A stretch of 64,000 nt of DNA from Bog-756 sp963837805 (lineage in GTDB: Bacteria > Actinomycetota > Acidimicrobiia > Acidimicrobiales > RAAP-2): positions 62,001 through 126,000 of the forward strand of contig CAWIOU010000033.1 in assembly GCA_963837805.1 (NCBI GenBank), written 5' to 3'. Both the position numbers and the translations under genes were made by a program. Of the stretch, positions 24,740 through 32,051 are shown one piece after another. Numbering within the stretch: position 1 is the stretch's first letter; every line of letters begins with the position of its first letter. Below the pieces are notes generated by a model that saw only the letters and a program-made list of their open reading frames with translations, ran no database searches and was not told the origin of the DNA.

Positions 24740-26572
24740 TCAGCTCTTGTCGTCGACGATCTCGGCATCCACGACCTCGTCGTCCGAGGAGTCGTCGGCC
24801 GGGACCTCACCACCGGGGGCAGAGGCGTCGGCTTTCGACGCCTCTTCGTAGAGGCGCTGGCTGAACGACTGGCTGGCCGTCAGCAGCGTCTCGGTCGAGG
24901 TCTTGATGGCCTCGACGTCCGAGCCGGCCAGGGCCTCCTTGAGCGAGCCGAGGGCCTCTTCGACCTTCGCCTTCTCGTCACCCTGGAACTTCTCACCCTG
25001 GTCCTTGAGGAGTTTCTCCGTCTGGTAGACGAGGGTGTCGGCGTTGTTGCGGACCTCGGCCTCCTCCTTGCGACGGCGATCGTCCTCGGCGTGGGCCTCG
25101 GCGTCCTTGACCATGCGCTCGATGTCGTCCTTGGCCAGTGACGACTGACCGGTGATGGTCATCGACTGCTCCTTGCCGGTGGCTCGGTCCTTGGCCGACA
25201 CATGGACGATGCCGTTGGCATCGATGTCGAAGGTGACCTCGATCTGGGGCACGCCGCGCGGGGCGGGCGGCAGATCCACCAGCTGGAACTTGCCCAGCGT
25301 CTTGTTGTACATCGCCATCTCGCGCTCACCCTGGAGTACGTGGACCTCGACCGAGGGCTGGTTGTCGTCGGCGGTGGTGAACACCTCGCTGCGCTTGGTC
25401 GGGATGGTGGTGTTCCGCTCGATGAGACGGTGCATCACGCTTCCCTTGGTCTCGATGCCGAGCGACAGCGGAGTCACGTCGAGGAGGAGGACGTCCTTGA
25501 CCTCACCCTTGAGCACGCCGGCCTGCACGGCGGCGCCGATGGCGACCACCTCGTCGGGATTGACGCCCTTGTGGGCCTCTTTGCCGGTCATCTGCTGGAC
25601 GAGTTCCTGCACGGCAGGCATCCGGGTGGAACCTCCGACCAGCACGACGTGGTCGATGTCGGACTTGGACAGACCTGAGTCGGCGATGGCTTGGTCGAAC
25701 GGGCCCTTGCACGACTCGACCAGGTCGGCCGTCAACTCGTTGAACGTGGCCCGGGTCAGCTTCACGTCGAGATGCTTCGGGCCCTCGGAGGTCGCGGTGA
25801 TGAAGGGAAGGTTGATCTGGGTCTCCTGCAGCGAGGAGAGTTCGATCTTGGCCTTCTCCGCCGCCTCCTGCAGGCGCTGGGTGGCCATCTTATCCGTCGA
25901 CAGGTCCACGCCCTCGGTGTCCTTGAACGTCTTGACCAGCCAGTCGATGATCCGCTGATCCCAGTCGTCGCCGCCGAGCTTCGAGTTGCCGGCAGTGGAC
26001 TTGACCTCGAACACGCCGTCGCCGATCTCGAGGAGGGACACGTCGAAGGTGCCGCCACCGAGGTCGAAGACGAGGACGGTCTGGTCGGCGCCTTCCTTGT
26101 CGAGGCCGTAGGCGAGGGCTGCCGCGGTCGGCTCATTGATGATGCGCAGCACCTCGAGGCCGGCGATGGCGCCGGCTTCCTTGGTCGCCGTCCGCTGGGC
26201 GTCGTCGAAGTAGGCGGGGACGGTGATGACCGCCTGGGTCACCGTGTCACCGAGGAACGCCTCGGCGTCCCTCTTGAGCTTGCCCAGGATGCGGGCGGAG
26301 ATCTCCTGCGCGGTGTAGGCCTTGCCGTCGATGTCGACGGTCCACGACGTTCCCATGTGACGCTTGACCGAGCGGATGGTCCGATCGGGATTGGTGATGG
26401 CCTGACGCTTGGCCACCTCCCCGACGAGCACCTCACCGGACTTGGCGAACCCGACCACCGACGGCGTGGTCCGCCCCCCTTCAGCGTTGGGGATCACGAC
26501 CGGCTCGCCGGCCTCCAGTACGGACACCACCGAGTTGGTCGTTCCGAGATCGATTCCTACGGCCTTGGCCAT
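24740..26572 (-). CDS. dnaK: Hsp70 chaperone DnaK
   Basis: 610 residues. ATPase domain signatures are AVGIDLGTTNSVVSVLE, VLVFDLGGGTFDVSLLEIGD and VVLVGGSTRMPAVQEL. The substrate domain begins near 385 (LLDVTPLSLGIETKG) and the C-terminus is acidic (DDEVVDAEIVDDKS). AGGAGG stands before the ATG. First gene of dnaK-grpE-dnaJ-hspR-clpB, the actinobacterial order with clpB appended. The 385-base upstream region holds a TATAGT box and a HAIR-like repeat. Confidence 0.97.
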   Translation of the reverse strand: MAKAVGIDLGTTNSVVSVLEAGEPVVIPNAEGGRTTPSVVGFAKSGEVLVGEVAKRQAITNPDRTIRSVKRHMGTSWTVDIDGKAYTAQEISARILGKLKRDAEAFLGDTVTQAVITVPAYFDDAQRTATKEAGAIAGLEVLRIINEPTAAALAYGLDKEGADQTVLVFDLGGGTFDVSLLEIGDGVFEVKSTAGNSKLGGDDWDQRIIDWLVKTFKDTEGVDLSTDKMATQRLQEAAEKAKIELSSLQETQINLPFITATSEGPKHLDVKLTRATFNELTADLVESCKGPFDQAIADSGLSKSDIDHVVLVGGSTRMPAVQELVQQMTGKEAHKGVNPDEVVAIGAAVQAGVLKGEVKDVLLLDVTPLSLGIETKGSVMHRLIERNTTIPTKRSEVFTTADDNQPSVEVHVLQGEREMAMYNKTLGKFQLVDLPPAPRGVPQIEVTFDIDANGIVHVSAKDRATGKEQSMTITGQSSLAKDDIERMVKDAEAHAEDDRRRKEEAEVRNNADTLVYQTEKLLKDQGEKFQGDEKAKVEEALGSLKEALAGSDVEAIKTSTETLLTASQSFSQRLYEEASKADASAPGGEVPADDSSDDEVVDAEIVDDKS

Positions 26573-26742
26573 CTTGCTTCCTCCTACTCACTGCCCAGTT
26601 GGGCACTCGCTGCGACTCGGCACTCCGTCCGACTCTTCTTCCAACACTTCTGTCCGACGATCTGTCTTCCGACACATCGCAGGGACGCCATCCGCCCGCT
26701 CACCGGGCCCTCCAGCAGGCATCCCCTTTTCTTACCTCTACC

Positions 26743-26774
26743 ACTATACCAAAGTTGAGTGTGCCACACATAGG
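26743..26774 (-). promoter_or_regulatory. Candidate dnaK promoter with weak HAIR-like operator
   Basis: On the minus strand TATAGT (26748-26743) is a good -10 box. Just upstream, GTTGAGT-N7-ACATAGG (26754-26774, plus strand) matches the HspR HAIR consensus CTTGAGT-N7-ACTCAAG at 10 of 14 positions. One half-site is good and the other poor. Presence of hspR in the operon makes a HAIR site expected. Confidence 0.4.
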
Positions 26775-26944
26775 TTTTTTGCCATTTTCGAAAAATGACA
26801 GAAGCCAGTGGTCCTGGGGTTGAAGAATCGGCCCAAATCGACGGGAAGGCTTGGCGGAAAAGCGGGCGGACCGGCGGCGGGACGCTCGACAAGGAGGCCC
26901 CGATCCGAGGGACGGGGACGCCGTGTCCACCGGGGCGGGCAGGA

Positions 26945-26950
26945 TACGCT
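26945..26950 (+). promoter_or_regulatory. -10 box of a leaderless promoter (gpmA)
   Basis: TACGCT ends 7 bases before ATG 26958 with no Shine-Dalgarno in between. Confidence 0.5.
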
Positions 26951-26957
26951 CGGCGGC

Positions 26958-27714
26958 ATGCCCCAGCTGGTACTTCTCCGTCACGGTCAGTCACAGTGGA
27001 ACGCCGACAACCTCTTCACCGGCTGGTACGACGTGGACCTCACCGGGCACGGCGAGTCCGAGGCCAGGGACGCCGGCCGGCTGCTGGCCGAGGCCCGGGA
27101 CCTTGACCTGCGAAATTCTTCACACATCGGTGCTCACCCGGGCCATCCGGACGGCCGAGCTGACCCTCGAGAAGGCGGGACGGTCGTGGCTACCGGTCCG
27201 ACGCCACTGGCGGCTCAACGAGCGTCACTACGGGGCCCTGCAGGGGAAGAACAAGAAGGAGACGGCGGCCGAATTCGGTGACGCCCGGGTCCTGGCCTGG
27301 CGTCGGAGTTACGCCACTCCGCCGCCCCCGGTCGAGCCCGGGAGCGAACACCACCCCGCCGGTGACCCCCGGTACCGGGATGTGCCGGCCGACGCCCTTC
27401 CCACCACCGAATGCCTGGCCGACGTGGTGGCCCGGGTGCTCCCCTACTGGGAGGACGCCATCGTGCCCGACCTCCTGGCCGAGGGCGCGAGGGGTGGGGC
27501 CGTGCTCGTCGTCGCCCACGGCAATAGTCTCCGTGCCCTCCGCAAGCACCTCGACGGCACCGGAGACGAGGAGATCGTGGGCCTGGAGATCCCGACCGGC
27601 ATCCCATTCGTCTACGAGCTCGGCGACGACCTGTCGGTGCTATCGAAGGCCTACCTGGGCGACCCGGAGGCGGCCGAGGCCGCCGCCGAAGCGGTTCGGC
27701 GTCAGGCCGGCTGA
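26958..27714 (+). pseudogene. gpmA: Phosphoglycerate mutase GpmA, broken by a one-base insertion
   Basis: The product interconverts 3- and 2-phosphoglycerate in glycolysis. The first frame gives MPQLVLLRHGQSQWNADNLF with the catalytic RHG histidine, and continues to about residue 52. At 27113-27115 an AAA run carries one extra base. The second frame then gives HTSVLTRAIRTAELTL, RHWRLNERHYGALQGKNKKE and VVAHGNSLRALRKHL with the second catalytic histidine, to the stop at 27714. Dropping one A restores about 251 residues, the normal length. A homopolymer sequencing error is the likely cause. A leaderless -10 box lies 7 bases before the start and a strong hairpin follows the stop. Confidence 0.9.
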
Positions 27715-27775
27715 CCCAGCGTCCACCGGACTCCACCACTCGCCGGACCGACCCACGCCGCTCACCGGACGGAAC

Positions 27776-27805
27776 AGAGGGCCGGCTCGAAGGAGCCGAC
27801 CCTCT
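27776..27805. terminator. Strong hairpin between convergent gpmA and glnK
   Basis: AGAGGG-C-CGGCTC, loop GAAG, GAGCCG-A-CCCTCT: two 6-bp stems separated by a C/A mismatch. It lies 61 bases after the gpmA stop and 58 bases after the glnK stop on the other strand, so it can serve both. Confidence 0.75.
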
Positions 27806-27863
27806 GGCCTTCATGTCCGTCTGTCCCCACAAACGACACCATGAACATATCGACGGGCAGGGA

Positions 27864-28202
27864 TCAAAGGGCGTCCGCTCCACGCTCTCCGGTCCGGACC
27901 CGGATGACCTCCTCAACGGGGAGCACCCAGACCTTGCCATCGCCGATCTTCCCGGTTCCCGCACTATCGACGATGGTCGTCGTCACCTCGTCCACCTGGG
28001 AGTCGTCGACGAGGATCTCGAGCCGGATCTTCGGCACGAACTCGACCTCGTATTCGGCACCCCGGTAGACCTCGGTGTGACCTCGCTGCCGGCCGAAGCC
28101 CTGGGCCTCGGTCAGGGTGAGACCATGGACGCCCAGGGCCTTCAATCCCTCTTTGACCTCGTCCAGCTTGAACGGCTTCAGCACCGCTACGACTAACTTC
28201 AT
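27864..28202 (-). CDS. glnK: Nitrogen regulatory protein P-II (GlnK/GlnB)
   Basis: 112 residues. It begins MKLVVAVLKPFKLDEVKEGL and has the T-loop RGHTEVYRGAEYEVEFVPK, where the tyrosine of GAEY is the usual uridylylation or adenylylation site. The C-terminal GKIGDGKVWVLPVEEVIRVR is the P-II signature. ATG 28202 follows AAGGAG at 8 bases. Located 31 bases after amtB, it is the GlnK type that binds and blocks the AmtB channel when nitrogen is sufficient. Probably under GlnR control through the box upstream of amtB. Confidence 0.96.
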   Translation of the reverse strand: MKLVVAVLKPFKLDEVKEGLKALGVHGLTLTEAQGFGRQRGHTEVYRGAEYEVEFVPKIRLEILVDDSQVDEVTTTIVDSAGTGKIGDGKVWVLPVEEVIRVRTGERGADAL

Positions 28203-28233
28203 TCGATTTCTCCTTGGGTTCGTAGTGGTCGAG

Positions 28234-29850
28234 TTAGAGGCCGAGGGTGTCGGGCGGTGGCCAGTCACCAGGTTTGCTTGCGAGTCTGTCATCCACGCTG
28301 GTTGTCACGGTGAGTTCACCGCCGCCTCCGCCCGAAGGGGCGTCACCGGCCATGGACATGGCCCCGATCCGCTCGGCGAACCGCTCCTCGGGGAAGGCCT
28401 CCTCACCGTGGATGGCGAGGTCGCCGACCTCGAGGATCTCGTCCTTGTAGCGGGCGCCACGGAGCACCCACCCGACGATCTTCATGAGGATGAAGGTGAT
28501 CACGGCCGACCAGAGGATGACGAAGATCGCAGCCCGGAACTGTTCCCACAGCTGGTGGGCGGACCCGGTGTAGAACAACCCGTTCACACCGAACGGTACA
28601 CATGATCCACCCGCCGTCGAGTACTGCAACTGGGTGGTGGCGATCACCTGCCCGGTTCCGTTCAGATGGCCGCAGCCGTACTCGAGCATGCCCGGATCCC
28701 CGAAGAGTCCGAGGAGCAGACCGCCGAAGAGCCCGGCGATGCCGTGGGTATAGACGACCCCGAGGGCGTCGTCCACCTTGGAGAAGGGTCGGACCTTGGA
28801 GAGGAAGTTCCAGGCCACCCACACGACGGACGAGCAGATCAATCCGATCAGGATGGCGCCCGTGCCGTTGACCCACCCGGCACAGGGTGTGATCCCGACC
28901 AGGCCGCAGATCATGCCGTTCACCGCACCGAGGAAGGCCGGCTTCTTCTCCTTGGACACCCAGGCATCCCAGGCCACCCAGGTGAGCAGGCCGGCCGCGG
29001 TGGCCAGGTTGGTGTTGACCACGGCGCTGGCCGCGCTGGCTCCCGCGTAGTACGGGTCACCACCGTTGAAGCCGTTCCAGCCCAGCCACAGAATGCCGGC
29101 ACCGACCGCCGCCATGACCAGGTTGTTGGGCAGGAAGTGTTGTCGGTCTCTGAGGAGCCGGGGTCCGAGGACCCAGGCGGCCACGAAACCGGAGACACCG
29201 GCCGACATGTGGATGACATACCCGCCGGAGAAGTCGAGCGCGCCCTCCTGGGCGAAGTAGCCGCCACCCCACAGCAGGAAGGCATCGACCGAGTAGACAC
29301 ACGTCGTCCACAGCGGCACCAGGAGGCACCAGGCGCTGAACTTGATCCGACCCAGGACACTTCCCAGGAAGAGCAGCGGAGTGATGGCCGCGAACACCAA
29401 CTGGAAGTACGCCAGCGATGCCGTGGGGAAGTGGAAGGGGATGATGGTGTTGGCCGCCGACACCGCTTGGCCCTGTTCGCCTTGCGGACTGACGATCGGG
29501 CCCGGCTCCCCGATGAAGTTGTCGAAGAAGTGCGTCCACCCAGCCGACGCCCGGTGAGTCGTGCTGGTCAGCGACCCCGTTACCTCGGTCACACCGCGAC
29601 CGAACCGAGTGGAGCCGAATCCCATCTTGTAGGCCCAGAGGAACCAGGCCAGCATCACCAGCGAGAAGCCGGCGAACATCATGCCCAGCACGTTGACCGC
29701 CCACTTCTTCGGGACGATGGACGCATAGAGGACCGCCAGGCCGGGGAGGCTCATCAGGCCGACGAACGTGGCCGCGGTCATCTGCCACGTGTTGTCGCCT
29801 GGGTTCAGCCAACTCGGGTACGGCACATATGACACTGCTGCGGCTAGCAC
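28234..29850 (-). CDS. amtB: Ammonium transporter AmtB
   Basis: About 538 residues with roughly eleven membrane helices. Family marks are TFVGLMSLPGLAVLYASIVPKK near the N-terminus, DFSGGYVIHMSAGVSGFVAA, GWNGFNGGD and THGIAGLFGGLLLG with the conserved pore histidines. A long extracytoplasmic insertion (GFGSTRFGRGVTEVTGSL to about residue 130) and an extended acidic C-terminus make it longer than E. coli AmtB. GTG 29850 is chosen because GAGAGGAG lies 10 bases upstream; earlier in-frame starts at 29886 and 29964 precede the helix without one. Cotranscribed with glnK. Confidence 0.94.
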   Translation of the reverse strand: MLAAAVSYVPYPSWLNPGDNTWQMTAATFVGLMSLPGLAVLYASIVPKKWAVNVLGMMFAGFSLVMLAWFLWAYKMGFGSTRFGRGVTEVTGSLTSTTHRASAGWTHFFDNFIGEPGPIVSPQGEQGQAVSAANTIIPFHFPTASLAYFQLVFAAITPLLFLGSVLGRIKFSAWCLLVPLWTTCVYSVDAFLLWGGGYFAQEGALDFSGGYVIHMSAGVSGFVAAWVLGPRLLRDRQHFLPNNLVMAAVGAGILWLGWNGFNGGDPYYAGASAASAVVNTNLATAAGLLTWVAWDAWVSKEKKPAFLGAVNGMICGLVGITPCAGWVNGTGAILIGLICSSVVWVAWNFLSKVRPFSKVDDALGVVYTHGIAGLFGGLLLGLFGDPGMLEYGCGHLNGTGQVIATTQLQYSTAGGSCVPFGVNGLFYTGSAHQLWEQFRAAIFVILWSAVITFILMKIVGWVLRGARYKDEILEVGDLAIHGEEAFPEERFAERIGAMSMAGDAPSGGGGGELTVTTSVDDRLASKPGDWPPPDTLGL

Positions 29851-29976
29851 GCTGAAAGTGCTCCTCTCTTGTTGACACTGCGTCATGGCAGGCCGGCACC
29901 GTCGAACCACGGCACCAGGCTCGCCAAGGACAAGACGAGCAGTTCGGCTTGTCGCCGCAAACAATGCAGGCTGGGG

Positions 29977-30003
29977 ATTTCAGCACGGTCACATCCGTGT
30001 TAC
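29977..30003 (-). promoter_or_regulatory. GlnR-box-like element upstream of amtB-glnK
   Basis: On the minus strand GTAAC-N6-GTGAC-N6-GAAAT follows the spaced GTnAC/GAAAC half-site pattern of the actinobacterial nitrogen regulator GlnR. It lies about 127 bases before the amtB start. The spacing is exact and the third half-site has one mismatch. Confidence 0.5.
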
Positions 30004-30136
30004 CAACGTGTGAACTGATGCAAAGACCCAGGTAGTGCTGGCCGTTCGGCCGCGCTCGGCAGTACGTCGGGGGACGTTTGCCCAGGGAACGGAAGGGACC
30101 AGCAGGCCGGGCCGTGCGCCCGGGCCCGGATGGGGC

Positions 30137-30820
30137 TCAGCCTGCTTCGAGCTCCTTGCCCGGCTTGGGCTTGGCTCGCCGGACCGGCGCGGCCGGCGGG
30201 GTGTAGCGCTTGGACGGCTGGGGCCTGGGCCCGGCCGAACTACGGCCGGAGGCGCCGGGCTGCTCCGCCTTGGCGTGCTTGAGCTTCTCCGACAGCCGGT
30301 AGGCGCGGACCAGGTACCAGGCGCCGACCAGGATGAACGGGAATCCGAAGCCCCAGTAGTGGAGGTTGAAGATGGAGAGCCCGTACAGCGCCATGGCGAT
30401 ACCGAGGAGGAGGCGCTTGCGGAACCAGGCGGCACCGAGCATCAACAGCGCGAGGGCGAACGTCACTGCGCCGAGCTCGGAGTAGAGCGAGGGGTTCACG
30501 TGCAGTTTGTTGGGCAGGCCGCTGGCCAGCAGGGCCTTGGGGTCGTGGGCCGTGAGGCTGGCGACGACGAGCAGAGCGATGGCCGCGGCCACCGGAGCCA
30601 GCAGCAGCCCGATCAGACGTTCCTTGTCGTCGGCCCGCTTGATCGCCGCTTCGAGCTCGGGAATGGTCGCCGGCCCGGCATCCTTGGCCGCCGCGCGGCC
30701 CTGCTCCTCTGGAGCCGGCGCAGGTTTCAACATGAAGTTGCTGACCGACGCGGTGAACCGCTGCCACGAGCTCATCGAAGGCGTTTGATCGTCGCCGGCA
30801 TCGGGGTCGAGACGGGCCAT
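30137..30820 (-). CDS. Four-helix membrane protein of unknown function
   Basis: About 227 residues from ATG 30820. An N-terminal soluble part (MARLDPDAGDDQTPSMSSWQ, then ELEAAIKRADDKERLIG) precedes four hydrophobic segments (LLLAPVAAAIALLVVASL, VTFALALLMLGAAWF, LLLGIAMALYGLSIF, FPFILVGAWYLVRAYRL). The tail is basic and ends in SKRYTPPAAPVRRAKPKPGK. The SKRYTPP tail motif recurs in small actinobacterial membrane proteins, but I cannot assign a role. It lies upstream of amtB on the same strand, yet the GlnR-like box lies between them. An extra 15 N-terminal residues from 30865 are possible. Confidence 0.7.
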   Translation of the reverse strand: MARLDPDAGDDQTPSMSSWQRFTASVSNFMLKPAPAPEEQGRAAAKDAGPATIPELEAAIKRADDKERLIGLLLAPVAAAIALLVVASLTAHDPKALLASGLPNKLHVNPSLYSELGAVTFALALLMLGAAWFRKRLLLGIAMALYGLSIFNLHYWGFGFPFILVGAWYLVRAYRLSEKLKHAKAEQPGASGRSSAGPRPQPSKRYTPPAAPVRRAKPKPGKELEAG

Positions 30821-30890
30821 GCGAGAGGCTACCTCGCTCGACCAGTGACCGGAAATGCGCCCCACCGGAGCGCGCCACCCGAACCGGGTC

Positions 30891-31487
30891 TCAGCGAGCC
30901 ACCGACTTCGCGGGCGTCATCCGCTCCCGTCCCGCCGCCCGCTCGACCGACTCCGCGGTGACTCGGGAGGATCGGCGACACCTCCTGGTCACGATGACGG
31001 CGAGGGCGAAGAGGACGAGCGCGAAGAGGACGGCCGGTGCGATGAACACCCTCCACGAGGCATGTTGGGCGGCAACCGCGGCGGGAGTCGACAGGAGCCG
31101 CGGGTCGCTGGGCACGATCACCCCTTGGATGACGTCGCCGGGATGGAGAAGCTTGTTGCCCGGGATGTCCTGCCGGTAGTGCTGACCCTCGAACGTGTAC
31201 GACCCTTTGCAGGCATAGCCGGCCGCGTTGGAACCGCTCCCGCCCAGGAGGCCGAGGCAACCGGACACGGTCACCGAGACGGGGACCCCCCGATCGTGGA
31301 GACTGACCGCCTGGGAGTTCTTCTTGACGCCGGCGGCCAGCAGGAGGGAGGCGACCACGGTCACCGCCACCAAGGACACACCGACCACCATGCGCAGCGC
31401 GCGGCGCGGATCGATGTCCACTCCGGCGCCGCGAAGTGTCGTCACCGGACCGTCGGGTGCCTCCGTCGTCGGTTCAGATGCGACCAT
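30891..31487 (-). CDS. Two-helix membrane protein (DUF3592-like)
   Basis: 198 residues. The first membrane helix is at about 33-52 (MVVGVSLVAVTVVASLLLAA). An outside domain of about 90 residues follows with VPVSVTVSGC, YACKGSYTFEGQHYRQDIPG and GDVIQGVIVPSDP, including two cysteines that may pair. The second helix is at about 148-167 (FIAPAVLFALVLFALAVIVT), then a basic tail. The layout resembles DUF3592 proteins, whose function is unknown. It is divergent from the cyclic-nucleotide-binding gene at 31616. Confidence 0.7.
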   Translation of the reverse strand: MVASEPTTEAPDGPVTTLRGAGVDIDPRRALRMVVGVSLVAVTVVASLLLAAGVKKNSQAVSLHDRGVPVSVTVSGCLGLLGGSGSNAAGYACKGSYTFEGQHYRQDIPGNKLLHPGDVIQGVIVPSDPRLLSTPAAVAAQHASWRVFIAPAVLFALVLFALAVIVTRRCRRSSRVTAESVERAAGRERMTPAKSVAR

Positions 31488-31602
31488 GGACCCGTCCCCC
31501 TCTCGACGTGGCCTCCACCCCGACCCTGCTGTAGTGGTTCAAGATGCGAGGAGCGTACCAGCGGACCGGCAATCCATCCGACGCCCGATCGACGGGCCGC
31601 GG

Positions 31603-31608
31603 TAGCCT
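31603..31608 (+). promoter_or_regulatory. -10 box of a leaderless promoter (cyclic-nucleotide-binding gene)
   Basis: TAGCCT ends 7 bases before ATG 31616, with no Shine-Dalgarno. Confidence 0.5.
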
Positions 31609-31615
31609 CTCGGCC

Positions 31616-32044
31616 ATGTCCCCGCGCTCGGAACCATTGGATCTGAAGGCAATCTGGCTGTTCTCGAGTTGTTCGGCATCCGAGCTCCGGAAGATCCGCG
31701 GCTCCCTCGACGAGGTGGTGGTACCCAAGGACAAGGTGCTGGTCGAAGAAGGGCGGATCGGGCAGGAATTCTTCCTCATCGTGAGCGGTACGGCCGCCGT
31801 CACCCGCGAGGGGAAGAAGGTGGCCACGCTCGGTCCGGGCAGCCACTTCGGCGAATTGGCGCTGCTCGACCGGAAGCCCCGGTCGGCATCGGTGGTGTCC
31901 GAGACGGAAATGGATCTGCTGGTCCTGTCACAGCGCCAGTTCAACGGATTGCTGGAGTCGGTGCCGACCATCGCCCGCAAGATGCTCTCGGCCATGGCCA
32001 GTCGGCTGCGCGACGCCGATGCCGCCGCCGCGGCCTACAACTGA
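31616..32044 (+). CDS. Stand-alone cyclic nucleotide-binding domain protein
   Basis: 142 residues, almost entirely one cNMP-binding beta-roll (residues 15-130): LFSSCSASELRKIRGSL, VLVEEGRIGQEFFLIVSGTA, LGPGSHFGELALLDRKPRSA. GELALLDRKPRSAS corresponds to the phosphate-binding cassette, with the glutamate and arginine retained. There is no DNA-binding or catalytic domain, so it probably works as a sensor subunit on a partner. The leaderless start is at 31616. It converges on the iron-sulfur oxidoreductase gene, whose stop is 8 bases away. Confidence 0.85.
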   Translation: MSPRSEPLDLKAIWLFSSCSASELRKIRGSLDEVVVPKDKVLVEEGRIGQEFFLIVSGTAAVTREGKKVATLGPGSHFGELALLDRKPRSASVVSETEMDLLVLSQRQFNGLLESVPTIARKMLSAMASRLRDADAAAAAYN

Positions 32045-32051
32045 CGCGCCT

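Larger units (their letters stand above)
26573..26957. other. Divergent intergenic region between dnaK and gpmA
   Basis: 385 bases without a convincing gene. It is AT-richer than its surroundings around 26730-26800, where the dnaK promoter and HAIR-like element lie. The dnaK leader would be about 165 bases long. GGCACTC occurs twice near 26604-26630 as a direct repeat of unknown meaning. The gpmA side ends in a leaderless -10 box. Confidence 0.6.
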
